Notes: generated by a model from the letters alone, not told the origin. Numbered from the stretch's first letter, positions 1 to 12,604 are shown. The stretch is DNA of 64,000 bases from Tetrapyrgos nigripes (GCA_013368315.1 JAACJM010000186.1:1-64000), one strand, 5' to 3'. A program made the numbers and translations.

Positions 1-22
1 TTTCTGACTCGAAGTTACATCA

Positions 23-2042
23 ATGCAAGGGCTTCTTCGTGGAAGATTATCTTCGCGTTATTGTCGGAACCGATGGACACCATTAGTTTCAAAATTACAG
101 GTCCCAAGAGTCTATAGTGTTGGCTATGTGCACCGGTACAACTCCAGTGTTGCGTCTTCACCGGATGTAACACCCGTAGAAAAGCTCATACTTGATAATA
201 TCAAGGTATCTATTCACAATTATTTTGGTATTTCTTCAATGACTCAATTCAAACATCTAGGCAGTAGGTCCAATGTCATTCGCGACTTACATGCAATTTT
301 GTCTCGGACATCCCATAGAAGGATACTACATGAACCCAAATAACCAAGTGATAGGCCCCAAAGGAGACTTTGTCACCAGTCCTGAAATTAGCCAGCTTTT
401 CGGCGAGGTACGTAGCACCTTGCGCGATTGTGCGAAATACGTGTGTTCGATAGAATGATGACAAGCCAGTTAGACGTCTCATAGTTGGTCGCTGTGTGGC
501 TTTTTTCACAATGGGAAGCAGCTGATATGCCCCATAATATACGTTTGGTTGAGTTGGGTCCGGGAAAAGGGACGTTGATGCAGGATATACTACGCGTGCG
601 TGTTTCTGTCTTGCTTTTTTTGCCTTGTATATCTGGCCCTCATGCGACCAGTAGACCTTCAATCAACTATTCAGCAAGCGCAATGTGTCCCCCAAAATTG
701 AAGTCCATTTGCTGGAAAATAGCATGGCTTTGAGAGACGTCCAGCGCGAAAAATTGGGCGGTTCAGGCGTACAACTTCAATGGCACGATACTATTGACGG
801 TACCCTTGACGCTATACCTAAAAGTCGGACTCAATACACCATGCTCGTTGCCCATGAGTTTTTCGACGCTCTTCCAATACATGTTCTAAGGGTGAATACC
901 AGAAGCCTCAATTACCCTTGGGTTTTTCACGAACTAACGAATGGCGGCTTGTAGAAAACCGAAGAAGGCTGGAAAGAAATCATGGTTGCTACGGAAGAGA
1001 CTATCTCGCAAAAGTCTGATGAAGTCAAATCTAGTGATGCAGCAGGTGCTGGTGTTGATAACGCCAACTCATCCTCCCAGTCCCACCCTCACCCTCACCC
1101 CCGCTTCCGCCTCGCCATAAGCCCCCTCCCAACCGCTCAATCCAACATTTTCGGCCTCTCATCCCCTCGATTCAAAGACATCCCCATTAACTCTGATTTG
1201 GAAGTGTCCCCTGCTGCGTTTAGGATTGCTCGCAAGGTTGGGGAGTTGCTTTCTCGCACCGTTAAAGGTGAAGCAGTCAAAGATGGAAAGGAAGGAGGCG
1301 GAAAGGAAGGTGGTGAAGGTGCTAAGGAAGGTGGAGATGTTCGTGGAGGAGGAGGAGGAGGATGTGGGTTAATTATTGATTATGGAGCGAATAGAGCGTT
1401 TGGGCAGTCTAGGAGGGTATGTGGGTTTACTCTGGCCTACCTTAATTGCTTTTGACTTCTTGCCTTCTTGATTTCTTTCCTTTCCTTTCCCTTTTTTTTT
1501 GTTTTTTATTTTTGGAATTTCTCGTGGACTTTCATGATGTTGTTACCTTGACTGTTTACTTCTACGCACCTGACTGAACCAAACCCAACTGAACTGACTT
1601 TTTACCGCCTTTTCCCCCTCTGTTTACACCAATAGGCTTTCAAAGACCATCAAGTTGTCCACTACTTCCATCGTCCAGGAGAATGCGATGTCACTGCCAA
1701 TGTGGATTTTGCTTATCTTACGGAAGCTATGAAGGATTTAGGTGAGGATTGTTATCTTTTTTCTTTCTTTCATCATCTATGCGCGTCAGCTAACTCTCTC
1801 TTTCTTCACATTCCTCTCAACCACGCGCCTACCCACACCCAGTCACAACCGAACCCCTCCTCACCCAAGGCGATTTTCTCATCCAAATGGGTATCCTACA
1901 CCGGCTGCGTTTCTTCGCCGAACAAACTTCTGCAAGTGGTGACGAAGCCTTATGGGAACGTATCTCAGAAGGAGCTCAAAGGTTGATTTCTACAGAAGGT
2001 ATGGGGAGTGAGTATAAAGTTTTGAGGATTACTAGTACTTAG
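23..2042 (+). CDS. NDUFAF7: NDUFAF7-like mitochondrial arginine methyltransferase (MidA family), 481 aa
   Basis: Seven exons read 23-205, 261-407, 485-595, 655-891, 955-1416, 1636-1741 and 1843-2042. Every intron is GT-AG and the phases sum to 482 codons. Family landmarks in order are PVEKLILDNIK, GPMSFATYMQFC, GDFVTSPEISQLFGE, the SAM-binding LVELGPGKGTLMQDI, LVAHEFFDALPIHVL, GLIIDYG, and the C-terminal GMGSEYKVLRI. Known family role: dimethylation of the complex I subunit NDUFS2 during assembly in the mitochondrial matrix. The N-terminus is rich in Arg and Ser, as expected for a presequence. Unusual feature: between the FFDALP block and GLIIDYG lies a long Ser/His/Pro then Lys/Glu/Gly-rich insert (roughly 1000-1370) that I do not expect in the family. 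The start is the first ATG of the exon carrying the presequence. Confidence 0.93.
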
Positions 2043-2437
2043 TTCGGGGAAGGATGAGTCTTGGGACAGTGGTTTCGTAGAGGACCCGCTTCTTCATCAG
2101 GAGCTGGCGAGGCAGAGTGCGGGTAGGAATGAGGATGGGGAAGGGAACGAGAACGGGGAAAGGAACAGGATCGGGAACAGCAGATGAGTACTTCGAATAT
2201 GATTGGTGAAGGATTCGTGGTGGTGGCAAGTATCAGTCTGGAAGTTTTACTGTTCTGATTATACTAGCGCCTGCAAAACCCGTAGCTAAAGCTTATCGTA
2301 CATCCGTACTAATATACTCTATGTAGTCATCCCCGAGGCCATGTGCGTCTAAAATACCACTAGTGACCCACAAACCAAGCAAAAGAACAGGTTAGGATAC
2401 ACAACTAAGTACTCAAGTTGTCAACATGGACTACCAA
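2043..2437. other. Intergenic between convergent 3' ends
   Basis: The NDUFAF7-like gene (+) and the FRA10AC1-like gene (-) end towards each other here. I see no further coding potential; the 2050-2230 stretch is G-rich and purine-biased on the plus strand. Confidence 0.5.
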
Positions 2438-3422
2438 CTACCGACACCTCTCTCTAGATCTCTCCTTCGTCCTAGAACGTAAATGAGGCGACCTGGAACG
2501 TGAGCTGTGTCTACGTCGTGTACTGCTGTTGCCGTCCTTCCTGACATTGCCGATATCAATATCCTGCTCTCGTTCCCAACGATGTACACGGTCTTCTCTA
2601 CTTCGTTCAGGACCTGCACGGTGTATCGACTGCTCCAACTCGTCATCATTTTCTTCCTGCTTCACCTGGACGGACAGCAACTGCAGCACTTCTCCGTCCT
2701 CCTCTTCCTTCTTAACGACCTGTCCCTGTTCCAGCTTCCCCAACGCCAGCTCTTTCTCCTTCCTCCGCTTCCACATCAACTTTGCCAGACACTTCTCACA
2801 TAAAACCACTTTAACCAACGCAGATTTAGGCTCCCCGTGCTCGATGTAGGCGAATGGGAGTTCCACTGTTATCAATGGTTTGTTTTTCGTCTTGCGAAAA
2901 TGAGGATGTGAGGATTCGCCTCTTTGGCCATGGTTATGGTTCAGATCTTCGTCGTTAGGTGACTTGGTTTTGTGAGGTTGGTGGTGTTTGCAGCGAGTAT
3001 TTCCACAGGAAGATTCGCCGGCGCCAGAGAGGACTTCTGCTTCTGTTCTCCATCGAAGGGCAAACTATTCATGAACGTCGGAACAAGGAAGGGAAGGCAT
3101 GTCATGTCAGTCGCGATAGAAGTTCGGACAGAAGACAGGGACGTACATTGCCCGACTTGTAATGCTTCAAATCGCATACAGCGAACTCCCTATAGAGACT
3201 CGAGTAGTATTTAGATGCTAGTTTGTCTTCCCAAGTGAGGTTGTTTTCGTCTTCATCGTCTTCTCGTAGGAATCTGAACGATTACTGCGTGAGTGACTTG
3301 GGTGCTTCCTCTAAGAACTGGAACAAGGGCAAGCTCACGGACTTGTGCGAAGACTTGAGTAGTTCAAATTCTGTCTTGCCTGTTGTCACTGTTTTGGGCC
3401 TTGAGGATGGGTAGAGCGCCAT
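2438..3422 (-). CDS. FRA10AC1: FRA10AC1-like nuclear protein, 277 aa
   Basis: Three exons on the minus strand: 3422-3343, 3273-3147 and 3064-2438 (834 nt in total). The conserved core is readable across the splices: FELLKSSHKFLRED, LTWEDKLASKYYSSLYREF, AVCDLKHYKSGN, FALRWRTEAEVLSGAGE, then CGNTRC, and finally FAYIEHGEPKSALVKVVLC and CEKCLAKL. This matches the Fra10Ac1 family, which is nuclear and linked to spliceosomes in animals and plants. The CGNTRC and LCEKC cysteines look like a zinc-binding set. The C-terminus is acidic, then switches to an Arg/Ser tail of RS-dipeptide type over the last 25 residues, suggesting a splicing-related partner surface (inference). The first intron uses a weak donor, GTCCGT, chosen because it restores the SHKFLR junction. 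Confidence 0.9.
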
Positions 3423-4081
3423 CAAGGTTGAAGTCAAGAGTCAATGTCACATCGCTCGTCCGAGTCACACTGTGTACCGGCCACTGCGCGTTGTTCAAAC
3501 GTCCTTTAACTCACTGTGAATTTGACCGACTTCAGGAATTTATGACAGATGTGTACAATTAGTATTTAGCCAATTGCAATGAACTATTGTAAATAACGAG
3601 TAACGATGCAGTACTTGGAACAAACTTTGGAATACTTGAGCGACAGGAATATGTAAAGTAGATATATGATATAAAAGCGAGTGTACGTGTAGGTATCATA
3701 TAGTTGGAGAAGAGAGAGAGAGAATGCGTGGATGCGAGAGTTTAAGTGATAGCTAGCTATGTACAATGCGGAGATTGATGCCAATTGAGAGGAGATAGTG
3801 ATAGAGAAAGGGTAAATGAACGAATAGGATAGATATATCATGCCCGAGGAGAAAAGAGAAAGAGTCAATTGTACACCAAGATTCAAAACTTTGAAGAAAG
3901 GTTCAGACCAAAAAAGCCAAAAAGAAAAGAAAGACAAACCCAAACCGAAAGGAGCGACACTGGCAGGCTCGACGACCAAACCAATACTAAGACAATACTA
4001 CTAGATCACCCAGACCCACGCCGAACATCACATCCACCGGTCCTCAATAACAAAAAGTTTTGAAGACCAAAGACTGGATTC
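3423..4081. other. Intergenic: FRA10AC1 promoter side and 3' side of the low-complexity gene
   Basis: I see no convincing gene. The 3690-3740 stretch is AG-rich on the plus strand, with repeated GAGA. Confidence 0.4.
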
Positions 4082-7000
4082 CTAATACAAAAACGCCACT
4101 TCCGTCACCCTCCTACTCTCCTCATCCTCAATCCCACTCGTCTGGAACAAAATACTCCCTCGACTATGCATCGTGGGATCAACAGCCACCCTTGGGTGCG
4201 AACTTGATGTAGGCGACCCCGGAAGGGTACTGCTCCTGTTAGCATTAACGTTCCTCAAACCAACTCCAGTCGTCTTGATCCTGCTGCTCGAAGAATCAGA
4301 CGAAGTGAGCTTCGGTTGACCGTTACCACCACCACGAACGGTTTGGGTACGACCTCGTTGGAGTTCACCGGCTGAGGCTGAAGCTTCTTGAGACTGGGAT
4401 GGGGATTGGGGTTCATCGTCATGGCCTGCTTCAGAGTCTGAGAGCGGACTTTGAGCCCGACCCTGACCCTGACCTTGCTGTTGCGCCTTGAACGCTTCAG
4501 GTATACTCGGTGAAGGAGGCAAATGCGACGCATCAAACTGTCCTTTCACTGCTGCTCCTCCTCCGTTAAGACCCAATACCAAAGGCCCAGGAGACTTTGC
4601 CCTCTTCGTCTTAGACATCAAAGAACCCACAACCGAACGTTTGAGTTGGGATAGAGTGGAAGTCTTCCCTGTCTCGTTACCACCGGGTGATGTTTCCAAC
4701 GTCGACTTTCGTCTGGAGAACAAACTGAGAGATTTTCTGCGTTCAGATTTTTCTTTGACGTTGGTGGTGTCATTGTCGGCTATTTTGAGATGTGGACCAG
4801 CTGAGGATGTAGGAGTGGAAATGGAGATAGGAGATGGTGTGATGTTTGCGTCATCTAAGATGGGAGAGGTGGTGATGGTAATGGGAGAAGTGATAGTGTC
4901 TTCGACAGCATTAATGTTGGTAGCTAATGGGACGAAATAAAGGCAAGATTAGACTTTTGCGTATAAAAACCATCAATGACTTACTCGAGGACACCTCACT
5001 CGCATTAATACCAACACCATCGACAGCAAGATTGGGATTAGGTGTAGAAACAGATGTTGGTAACGTCGTTATCAATGGACTATCTTCCGGTACAGTGTCC
5101 AATGTCAGAGGTGTCGATACTGAAGTGATTATACCACTACCTGGAGACGTAGACGATGCTGCTGTCACTGATTTAGAAATGACAGCACCAAGAGATCTGT
5201 CACCACCCTCACCTCCTTCTCCTGCTTCCTCTTCCTCCTCCTCCACGCCCATCTCCATAACCCTTTCCATCTTCATCTTCCCTTTCAACACATCTGCACC
5301 CGCTTGTGAATCCACACCCACATCCTCAGAATCAATCCTCCCAATCCCATGCTCAGATAGTACCTGAGCATCCTCTGGACTCTCCACAATAACTGGTATC
5401 CCATTCCCATGTAACAAATTTCTAGAATTAGAGGTCCCCAACAAAACCCCAGATCCACATCCAGCTCCATGCCCAGTAGACGACCCAGAATGTAACGCGC
5501 TCTCTAGGGTACTCAATGTGATTTGTGAAGACGCATCGTGGTCGAGGTCGAGTTCGAAAGTGGTGGGTGTTGACAATGAGACTGACTTGTCATTGTCTTG
5601 ATCATCAATCTCGGTACTGGTAGTATCGTTCTCGTCGGAGCGAGAGCGAGAAGGAGACCGGGATCCTGACCTTGACCTGGACTTCGACTTCGACTTGGAT
5701 TTGGCATTGACATTGGGCTGAGGCTTGTACTCCGAACTCGTCTTTGACCGACTTTGACTTCTGCTCAGTGGAGGAGCCAACGAGCCAGCCGAGTATGAAG
5801 TAATATACGATGGAGAAGTGGGTGGTGTATGAAACGTTTGGAATGTCGGGGACGTCGGACTCGCTATGGGATTGGGATTGGCACCAACTTCGGCAATGGC
5901 GGTTGCAGGAATATCCCTGGTGGTTACATCCTCGTCTTCGTGCCCATCCTCACTCTGGACAACGACCACCTCAGAACCTGGCTCTTGACCAAAATCAAAT
6001 CCACTCTTCACGATAGTAGGCGTTTGTGCACCTGGTGCCTGTAGAGTTTGGAGTCCAGACGCCCATGGAGATATGGGATTGTTGACATTAGGATTGGAAC
6101 CCGGTGAGCCCTCGCCCACAATGCCATCTATGGTGCCAGTGCCAGTGTCTGCAGCAAGCGAAAGCGGACTAAACCCTGGACTAGAAAGTTTACTATTTGG
6201 CCTACTGCCACCATCGCTATCAGAATCGCCGTTATCTTTACCCCAGGTTGTTGTGAGGAGAGGCGAGTTCGGGTTCGCTATCGAACTAGAAGAGCTGAGG
6301 TCAGGGTTGGGGGTGAGGAGAGGGGTTGAAGATGGGTTGGGGTTGGAATTTATAGGCGACGGTGAGCCTGGACTCGAGGCTGAAGATGAAGCCGCCGACG
6401 CAGAAGAACCCAACGAAGGTAATGGCGGTAAAGGACCACTAGGCGGCGCACTGGGCGGTATTGCCGATATCAACACTGACCGGGCACGATCACGTAGGGA
6501 AGTGGAGCTCGTCGGTTTTCTTAACGTAGGTGACGTGGGAAATGTAGGCGACGTAGGCGAAAGCGTAGGTGAAGTCGATGTAGCCGGTGTAGGCGGGCCC
6601 GGAGTAGTGGGATGACTAGGCAGAGGCAGAGGCATCCCAAAATCAATATCTCTTGGTCCAGCTCCAGCTTCAGTCCCAAGATCCGCGGATACCACCAACA
6701 TCGGCTGTGTCTGCTTCTGAGGGTGCTCCTCATGCTGATGTTGATCGTACTGAGAAGAGGCCCTCTGAATCGAAGGTGAAGAAGATGCAGAAGGAGAAAC
6801 AGCCGATACCATCTCTTTCTCTACCTCCTCCAACATCTCCAATAACGGTTTGTGGACCACCGGAACCGGAATCGGGCCGGAAGCATTGTCCTCGTCGTCG
6901 TCGCCGGGGCTGTGGCCACGGTTGTGGTCGACGACGTGAGCGTCTTCCGAGTCCGGTCTAGGATCGGACTCAGATTCGGAGGGTCTTGATAGTAAAGTCC

Positions 7001-8470
7001 CCGGTTCCACGATCTGAGCTTGAGCGTGAGTGTGAGCCTGAGACTCAGACTGCGCGTCGGAGCCGGTACCAGGACTAGAACCATCAGAAGCAGAAGCAGG
7101 AACACTAGGCCCGGGTCCATCAATTGAAGAAGGCCCAGTAGAAGCACCACCAGTAGCAATAGGAGCAGACGCTGAAGACGAAACAGCAGCGTTCCCAATG
7201 GTATCTGTCAAGGGAGCTGGCTCTGATGCTGATGCCGACGCTGTGAGCGTCGTCGTCGTAGGCGAGCTGGGTGAACTACCACCAAACCTAAAACTCCTCA
7301 TCCTCTTCAAATCTTCCTTCTCTCCATCAAAATCAATCTTCATCTGTTCATCTCTTTCTGCTTGTTCTGCCTCCTTTCCCCTTCGCTCCTCATCTTCCTT
7401 CTCCCTTTCCCTTCTCATCTGCCTCTCCTTCTCCTCCCACTCCTTCTTAATCAAATCCGCTGCAGATACCCCGCTCTCATTCGCATCTCCACTGGGAACC
7501 GGATCCGGTGCAGGCAAAACAACCGTCAACCGTCTATCTTGTTCTCTTTCCAATGCAGAGAGATCTCGTTGAAGACCGTGATTATAGTTCGAAGAAGGAA
7601 GAGCAGGCAACAGTCCTCTCTCCCTTAACGCCGCTTCTCTAGCATTCTTGGCTTGTTGAGTTGGTAGGGGATTAGGAACATCTGATTTGGAGGGACGGCG
7701 GGTGTGGGACCTTGATGAGGACGGGTCGACTGGGAAAGAGGAATGAGCAGGAGAAGGAAGAGGGGGCGGATTGGGTGTAGCAGTAGCGGATTTTTGGTTC
7801 CGGAAGGTGGTAGAGAGGCGTTTGATTATGGACTTGGATTGTTTAGTACGATTGGGAGCGGGCGCGTGCGCCGATCCGGGTGCAGGTACTTGAGCAGGAT
7901 CTTGGGATTGAGGTTGGGGTCGCGCTTGAAGTGGTGACCTGGATAGATCAAAACAAAAACATGACATGACATGACGATCATACAGTTATGAGTATGGGAA
8001 AGACAACAACTCATTCAATAGGAACAAATCGCTCACCCGTTGAGTTGCCTCTGTGAACCGTTTTTCTTGACACCCAGACTCACGTCGGGTGCTGATGAAG
8101 CTGCTGCGTGTTCGGTGTAACTAGGAAAGAAAGCGTAAATGTGAGTAAGTAATTCAGGACGCGAAAAAGCTTCATATATGCGCCAGTTTTAACAAACTCA
8201 CCCAACTTCGCCGACATTTTTTCCGCCAAGGTGTAAAGGCTGGTTTTCGTTCAGCTTCGAACTTCCCCGACTAGATAAGATCCCAGACATGGCAGACTTG
8301 AGTCTCGTCTCAATCTTGACTTTGGTTACAGAAGGCGGGTTACTTGAAGAGATGCTATTCCGGATGGAACCCGCGTTTTTCTTCTTCTTGCGGCTAGAGA
8401 GAGACCTAAGACTGGCAATATCGCTAAGAAACCCTGGACGAGGAGGAGAAAGGTCGACTGAGAGAGTCAT
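4082..8470 (-). CDS. Large Ser/Pro-rich low-complexity protein of unknown function, 1382 aa
   Basis: Four exons on the minus strand: 8470-8202, 8120-8037, 7938-4985 and 4923-4082. The joins are in phase and sum to 4149 nt. I do not recognise the family. The N-terminus (MTLSVDLSPPRPGF, then a Lys-rich RKKKKN patch) and the C-terminus (GSILFQTSGIEDEESRRV) are the only ordinary-composition parts and are the likeliest conserved segments. Between them is disordered sequence: Pro/Ser/Thr/Ala runs, an Arg/Glu/Lys-rich region around 7330-7460 that could form a charged helix, TSPTSP-type repeats near 6530-6600, and an alternating Lys/Arg-Ser stretch near 5640-5710. No catalytic motif, signal peptide or membrane span was seen. 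The composition would suit a scaffold or regulatory phosphoprotein (inference). Confidence 0.8.
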
Positions 8471-8636
8471 GGCGGAACATACGTCGTTGTTGCTGTATCG
8501 TGTGGACAGGGGTCACAGGACGAACGAAGATTAAGTCGATGACCCCTGTAGTTGGAGCAACGCTGCAAAGGGCGGGCGAGATGAAGGTGAAGAAGAAAAA
8601 GGGAAGAAGAAGAGCATGACTTGTGGACTGTCTACC

Positions 8637-8644
8637 TTTTTATA
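8637..8644 (-). promoter_or_regulatory. TATA box of the 1382-aa gene
   Basis: TATAAAAA on the minus strand, about 170 nt upstream of the ATG at 8470, giving room for a 5' UTR. Confidence 0.45.
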
Positions 8645-10525
8645 CTTCCCTTGGTTCGGATGGTTCCTGAGGCCAAGAAGCGACCCCCACATTTGGTGGG
8701 AATCAACCAAATTGAATTACCGTCCTCGTGACCAAATTTCTTCTCTTTCACTCACCTCGCAACATCCGCATGTTTGTTGCTTCTTTCGTGAATCATCCGT
8801 TCCTTCTATTATCCTTCTGAGGTTGTCTGCTAGGTGCTTGGAGAACAGGACACCTCAACCGCGACGCGTCGTCACGCGTCAAGTTCCGCCCATACGGAAC
8901 TCCATTCATTCTTCTCAGGTATTCAACGTCGCCGTTCGCACAATAATCAAGCTACACGTCAAGCTATGCATAACTCTAGCGATTCCGCCGCTACTATTTC
9001 TCCGATTTCGAGTTTCTTCTTGTTCATAACCCCTCCATACGATACGCGTGCACCAAATACGCCGCTGACGCAAGGCCTAGGGTCTTCGAATTTTCTTCGG
9101 GATGAAGACTTCGCTAGCCTACCTTACTGATTCCATTATGTCCTGTCTTCAGAGGTGTGTTTTGTTCCTGGCTAGGTCCTCATCAAGGCTGCCTGCAAGT
9201 CATCTTCAAGGTACCAACAACTTGATCACGACAAGACCCAGTCACCCAGAACACCAAGATGCCAGCTCAAACTCTCATGGACACTATTGGCAGTGGCTAC
9301 ACCATTCCATGACTGTCTGAGGCTCGCTTACATGTACTTACTCGGAACGTTCTGGCCCCATTTTCCTCGAACATTTTGAACATCTTGCAACCAATCATTA
9401 CGATTTTCAAGCCCCAACAACACCTTTCCAGGGTTAAAGAGGGGTCACCGTTTTCAACCAAACCGAAGTCTGAAACTCGAACTGGCGGCGGACGCCCAAT
9501 GACGCAGATCAACCGCCTTCAAGCGCTTAGCGCAAATCCTCGAGCTCCACTCAATATTCTCGCTTACTGTTTGTATGGAACCCATATATTTTTGGCGGAA
9601 TTTTACCCAGTTACCCTGAGCCTTTGCTCGCTGGCGGCGGGAGGCGGCGGACGCTATTAGCTGGTCGCCCATGATCACCTGGAGAAGGACTTGCACTCAG
9701 TTCTGAGCTCGATCTCGGAACCGGTGCTAGCACTACCGGCACCGTAGGTCATTAATCTACTTGCATGTCCGTCTTTGGATACGCCATCCGCGCCTCTGGA
9801 CCAGGTTCGAATTGGTGTCCTAAGTTGGCGTATATGTGACTGGCAGCCCACACGCAGCCTGACAGCGGAGTGGGTGTGCTACGTATGATATCATCATGCG
9901 TTTGTTTCATGCCTGATCCGAGTCCATGCCTTTTTCATCTCCGAGTCTCTTAGCTACGGTATGGCAGGTTGAACGACCTGTCTCACTTCCCTTTTTCATA
10001 ATCTTCTCACTGAGACAACTAGTACTGCCATCCTTGTTTCGCGCTATATCTCTACTGCAACGCTATATCTCTACTGCAACGCTACATACCTACTAGTACA
10101 ATAGGTAAAATGTACTAGTACTAGTAGTACTACTAACCAATCCACCTCTTCAACATCATCATTTCGGGATTGCACTGCGGACAAAATGCGGTATGCAAAT
10201 TGCGGATATCGTTTGCACACGATGGTAAATCCGTTATTCCCAGTGTGCATATGAACGCATTGTGTCTGCAGTGATAATCGCTCATAACCGGTAAGTATGT
10301 CGGTCTGTGTCGGTCGATATCATATTCGGAGGGGAAGAGGGATCAAGTCAAAAAGCTCCGAACGCGAATTTCACCTCTACTGCGTCATTTTTCATCGGAA
10401 TTTGCCAATTGGCAAATCGGATTCAAAATGAGAGAAAAACACCTTCTATCCATTCTATTTCCGTAGATTCAGCCACTCCCAGCCCCAAGCTCGACAAAAA
10501 AAAACAGGTTTACACGCCTACACAA
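8645..10525. other. Gene-poor intergenic region
   Basis: Only short open frames without conserved motifs. Around 10035-10090 a CGCTATATCTCTACTGCAA unit is repeated about three times, followed by CTAGTA-rich palindromic microsatellite sequence up to about 10135. Nothing else was identified. Confidence 0.4.
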
Positions 10526-10631
10526 TGGACACACTGGGAATTGAACCCAGCACCCCCCGCATTACACATTACGTCACTGATCCATGACGTCAATGCTAAG
10601 CGGATGTGATAACCAACTACACCATGTGCCC
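10526..10631 (-). tRNA. tRNA-Ala (AGC) with a 32-nt intron
   Basis: The minus-strand sequence folds as a tRNA. The acceptor stem GGGCACA pairs with TGTGTCC (one G-U), followed by discriminator A. A D-arm with AGTTGGTT is present, the anticodon arm is CCGCTTAGCATGCGG, and the T-arm is GCTGGGTTCAATTCCCAGT. The mature length is 74 nt. The intron occupies 10562-10593, placed one base 3' of the anticodon (after A37), the usual position for nuclear tRNA introns. The anticodon AGC becomes IGC by deamination and reads GCN alanine codons. The T-arm holds the B box GGTTCAATTCC and the D-arm the A box for RNA polymerase III. Confidence 0.93.
10562..10593 (-). other. tRNA-Ala intron
   Basis: A 32-nt insert between the A after the AGC anticodon and the TGCGG 3' half of the anticodon stem. 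Removing it restores a 5-bp anticodon stem (CCGC-T with A-TGCGG geometry). Confidence 0.88.
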
Positions 10632-10864
10632 ATACTTGTTAGATTGGCGTACACTGAATAGACGTTCACGAAACTTACGCAGAGTTTTTGTGACCCGGTC
10701 ACTGTTCTCGATAGCAAGCAACACTGAACAAAGCATCCTTGAAGTACTAGTACTTGAGCACTATATTCAACAAACGAAGTATTCTATTCAGATGGCAATC
10801 CGATCCAACCAACTCTGTAATAGTTATATACACCTCTTCATTAGCCAGTGAGCCCGACTCTAAA

Positions 10865-12604
10865 TCACTGCTTCAAAGCCGGTCCAAGAGGCTTACGGGG
10901 AGGCTGCCTCTGGAAATACGATCCCGCTGCGAGCAAGAAGAACAACTCGCTGCCATCGCCCTATAACGTATAGAGTAGAGCAGTATCCATATGCATCATC
11001 AGTCAAAGTCAAATTCTTTCGAACACTGCTGGTGTACTTCCGAAGAAAGGAACAGATTCAATGACAGTACTCACAATCATCGTAGTAGGAAATCCGGGAT
11101 CAAACGCCGGAGTCTCGCTCTCGAGATACTTGATCTGTTCATCCGTCAAAGAAATATCCAAAGCCTCGATGTTTTGATCGAGTTGCTCGATTCTACGACC
11201 ACCTATGATTGGGAAAACGTTGGTCGTTTTATGGAGGACGTAGGCGATGGCGACTGTCATGATCAATTAGTAAAATTAAAATAATTCGAGAGACCGAGTC
11301 AATGATTGGCCATGGGCGATCGAGAGAAAGGAAGGAAGGAAGAAGGAAGAGAAACTCACCACTCGTAATACTCTTAGCCCCAACCTCCTTAGCCACTTTC
11401 TCAAGGGCTCTGGAGATCTTAACCTCCTCGGGAGTCCTCTTCCAATCAGCACCTAGAACCGCTCTCCCATTTTCGCCTGACTTCTCCCTATGTTCTTCTT
11501 CCTCGTCTGTACGAAGACGACCACCGCCGATGACGTTCCAGGGTGCGAGGGCGAGACCTAGTAGTAGAGCGAACGGAGTAGATCAGCCGAAGATCAGTAT
11601 ATGAACTAATGACAAGTTGAAAGTCGGAAAAATGCACTCCTCACCATTAGCTCTAGCCATAGGAATAATATCTCGCTCAAACGAACGATCAGTGATACCC
11701 CATTTGCCTTGGTATATGACAAACGGAGTCTTGCCGTACGCTCTAGCGTATTGATTAGCTTGGGAGACAACCCAGGCGGGTGTATCGGAGACGCCCTAAT
11801 GATTATGAAAGTTGAATCGCACAACGACATTCAACATCGATATATCAGTGAGCAGCGTGTAACAACAAGACCGTGGCAGAGACAAAAATAGAATTCGAAC
11901 TCGAGACTCACCAAATACAAAACCTTCCCCGAAACAACCAAATTATGCAAGCTATCCATAATTTCTTCGATAGAAGTGTCGAAATCCCACCAATGGACAT
12001 AAAGAATATCGATGTAATCGGTCTTCAACTTCTTCATACTGTGCTTCAACGAAACATGCATCGATTTGGTATTGTTTCCGACATAATTACTCGTTTGCTT
12101 GATCTCAGGATCCATGAGTTTAAAGCAGGTGGTGTACTATGACGGGAAGTATTTAGAGAACGCAGAGATGCAACTTAGGAAAAGATTAAAGGTCACCTTG
12201 GTAGCTAATACGATTTGATCTCGATTATTCCTCGACTCCATCCATTCACCAATGAACTCCTCCGAGGTTTCGTCCTGGCTATATATGCATATTGCGCATG
12301 CGAGTCAGTCGTCAATCTCAAAATCCACCCTTCAAAGAGTCATCGAACGAGAAACGATCACTCACTAATTATTCGCCGTATCAATAAAATTCCCACCCCT
12401 TTCAAAATACGCATCAAGGAGCTTGAAACTATCTTCCTTCGACATTGAGCCCATAAAGCTGTTCCATTTGTCTCCGATGCTCATCGCTCCGAGGACTAGG
12501 GGAGAGACACGAACTCCTGCACGACTGGAGAGGACACGGAGAACACCGAGTGAGGTAGGTGGTTTGGGATGGGGTGCGAATGGGTGTTGACGGTCGGACG
12601 GCAT
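10865..12604 (-). CDS. Aldo/keto reductase, aryl-alcohol dehydrogenase (AAD) type, about 389 aa
   Basis: Seven exons on the minus strand. Conserved AKR residues are visible: Asp and Tyr in FIDTANNYQDE (codon split by intron 1), Lys in LATKYT, and His in [17 protein letters not shown] and [21 protein letters not shown] (the NADPH-binding end) follow. The last exon, 10960-10865, restores the family tail [16 protein letters not shown] after a 114-bp intron; without it the protein would end early. Family role: NADPH-dependent reduction of aryl aldehydes or ketones, cytosolic, in white-rot and yeast AAD enzymes. The substrate here is unknown. A TATA box lies about 85 nt upstream of the start. Neighbours give no pathway clue. 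Confidence 0.92.

Noticed and set aside
6073..6615. 180-aa plus-strand frame, Gly/Glu-rich
   Set aside because: Antisense shadow of the low-complexity 1382-aa gene.
9793..9830. GGTTCGAATTGG, possible tRNA B box
   Set aside because: Fails the consensus at the last two bases and no cloverleaf forms.
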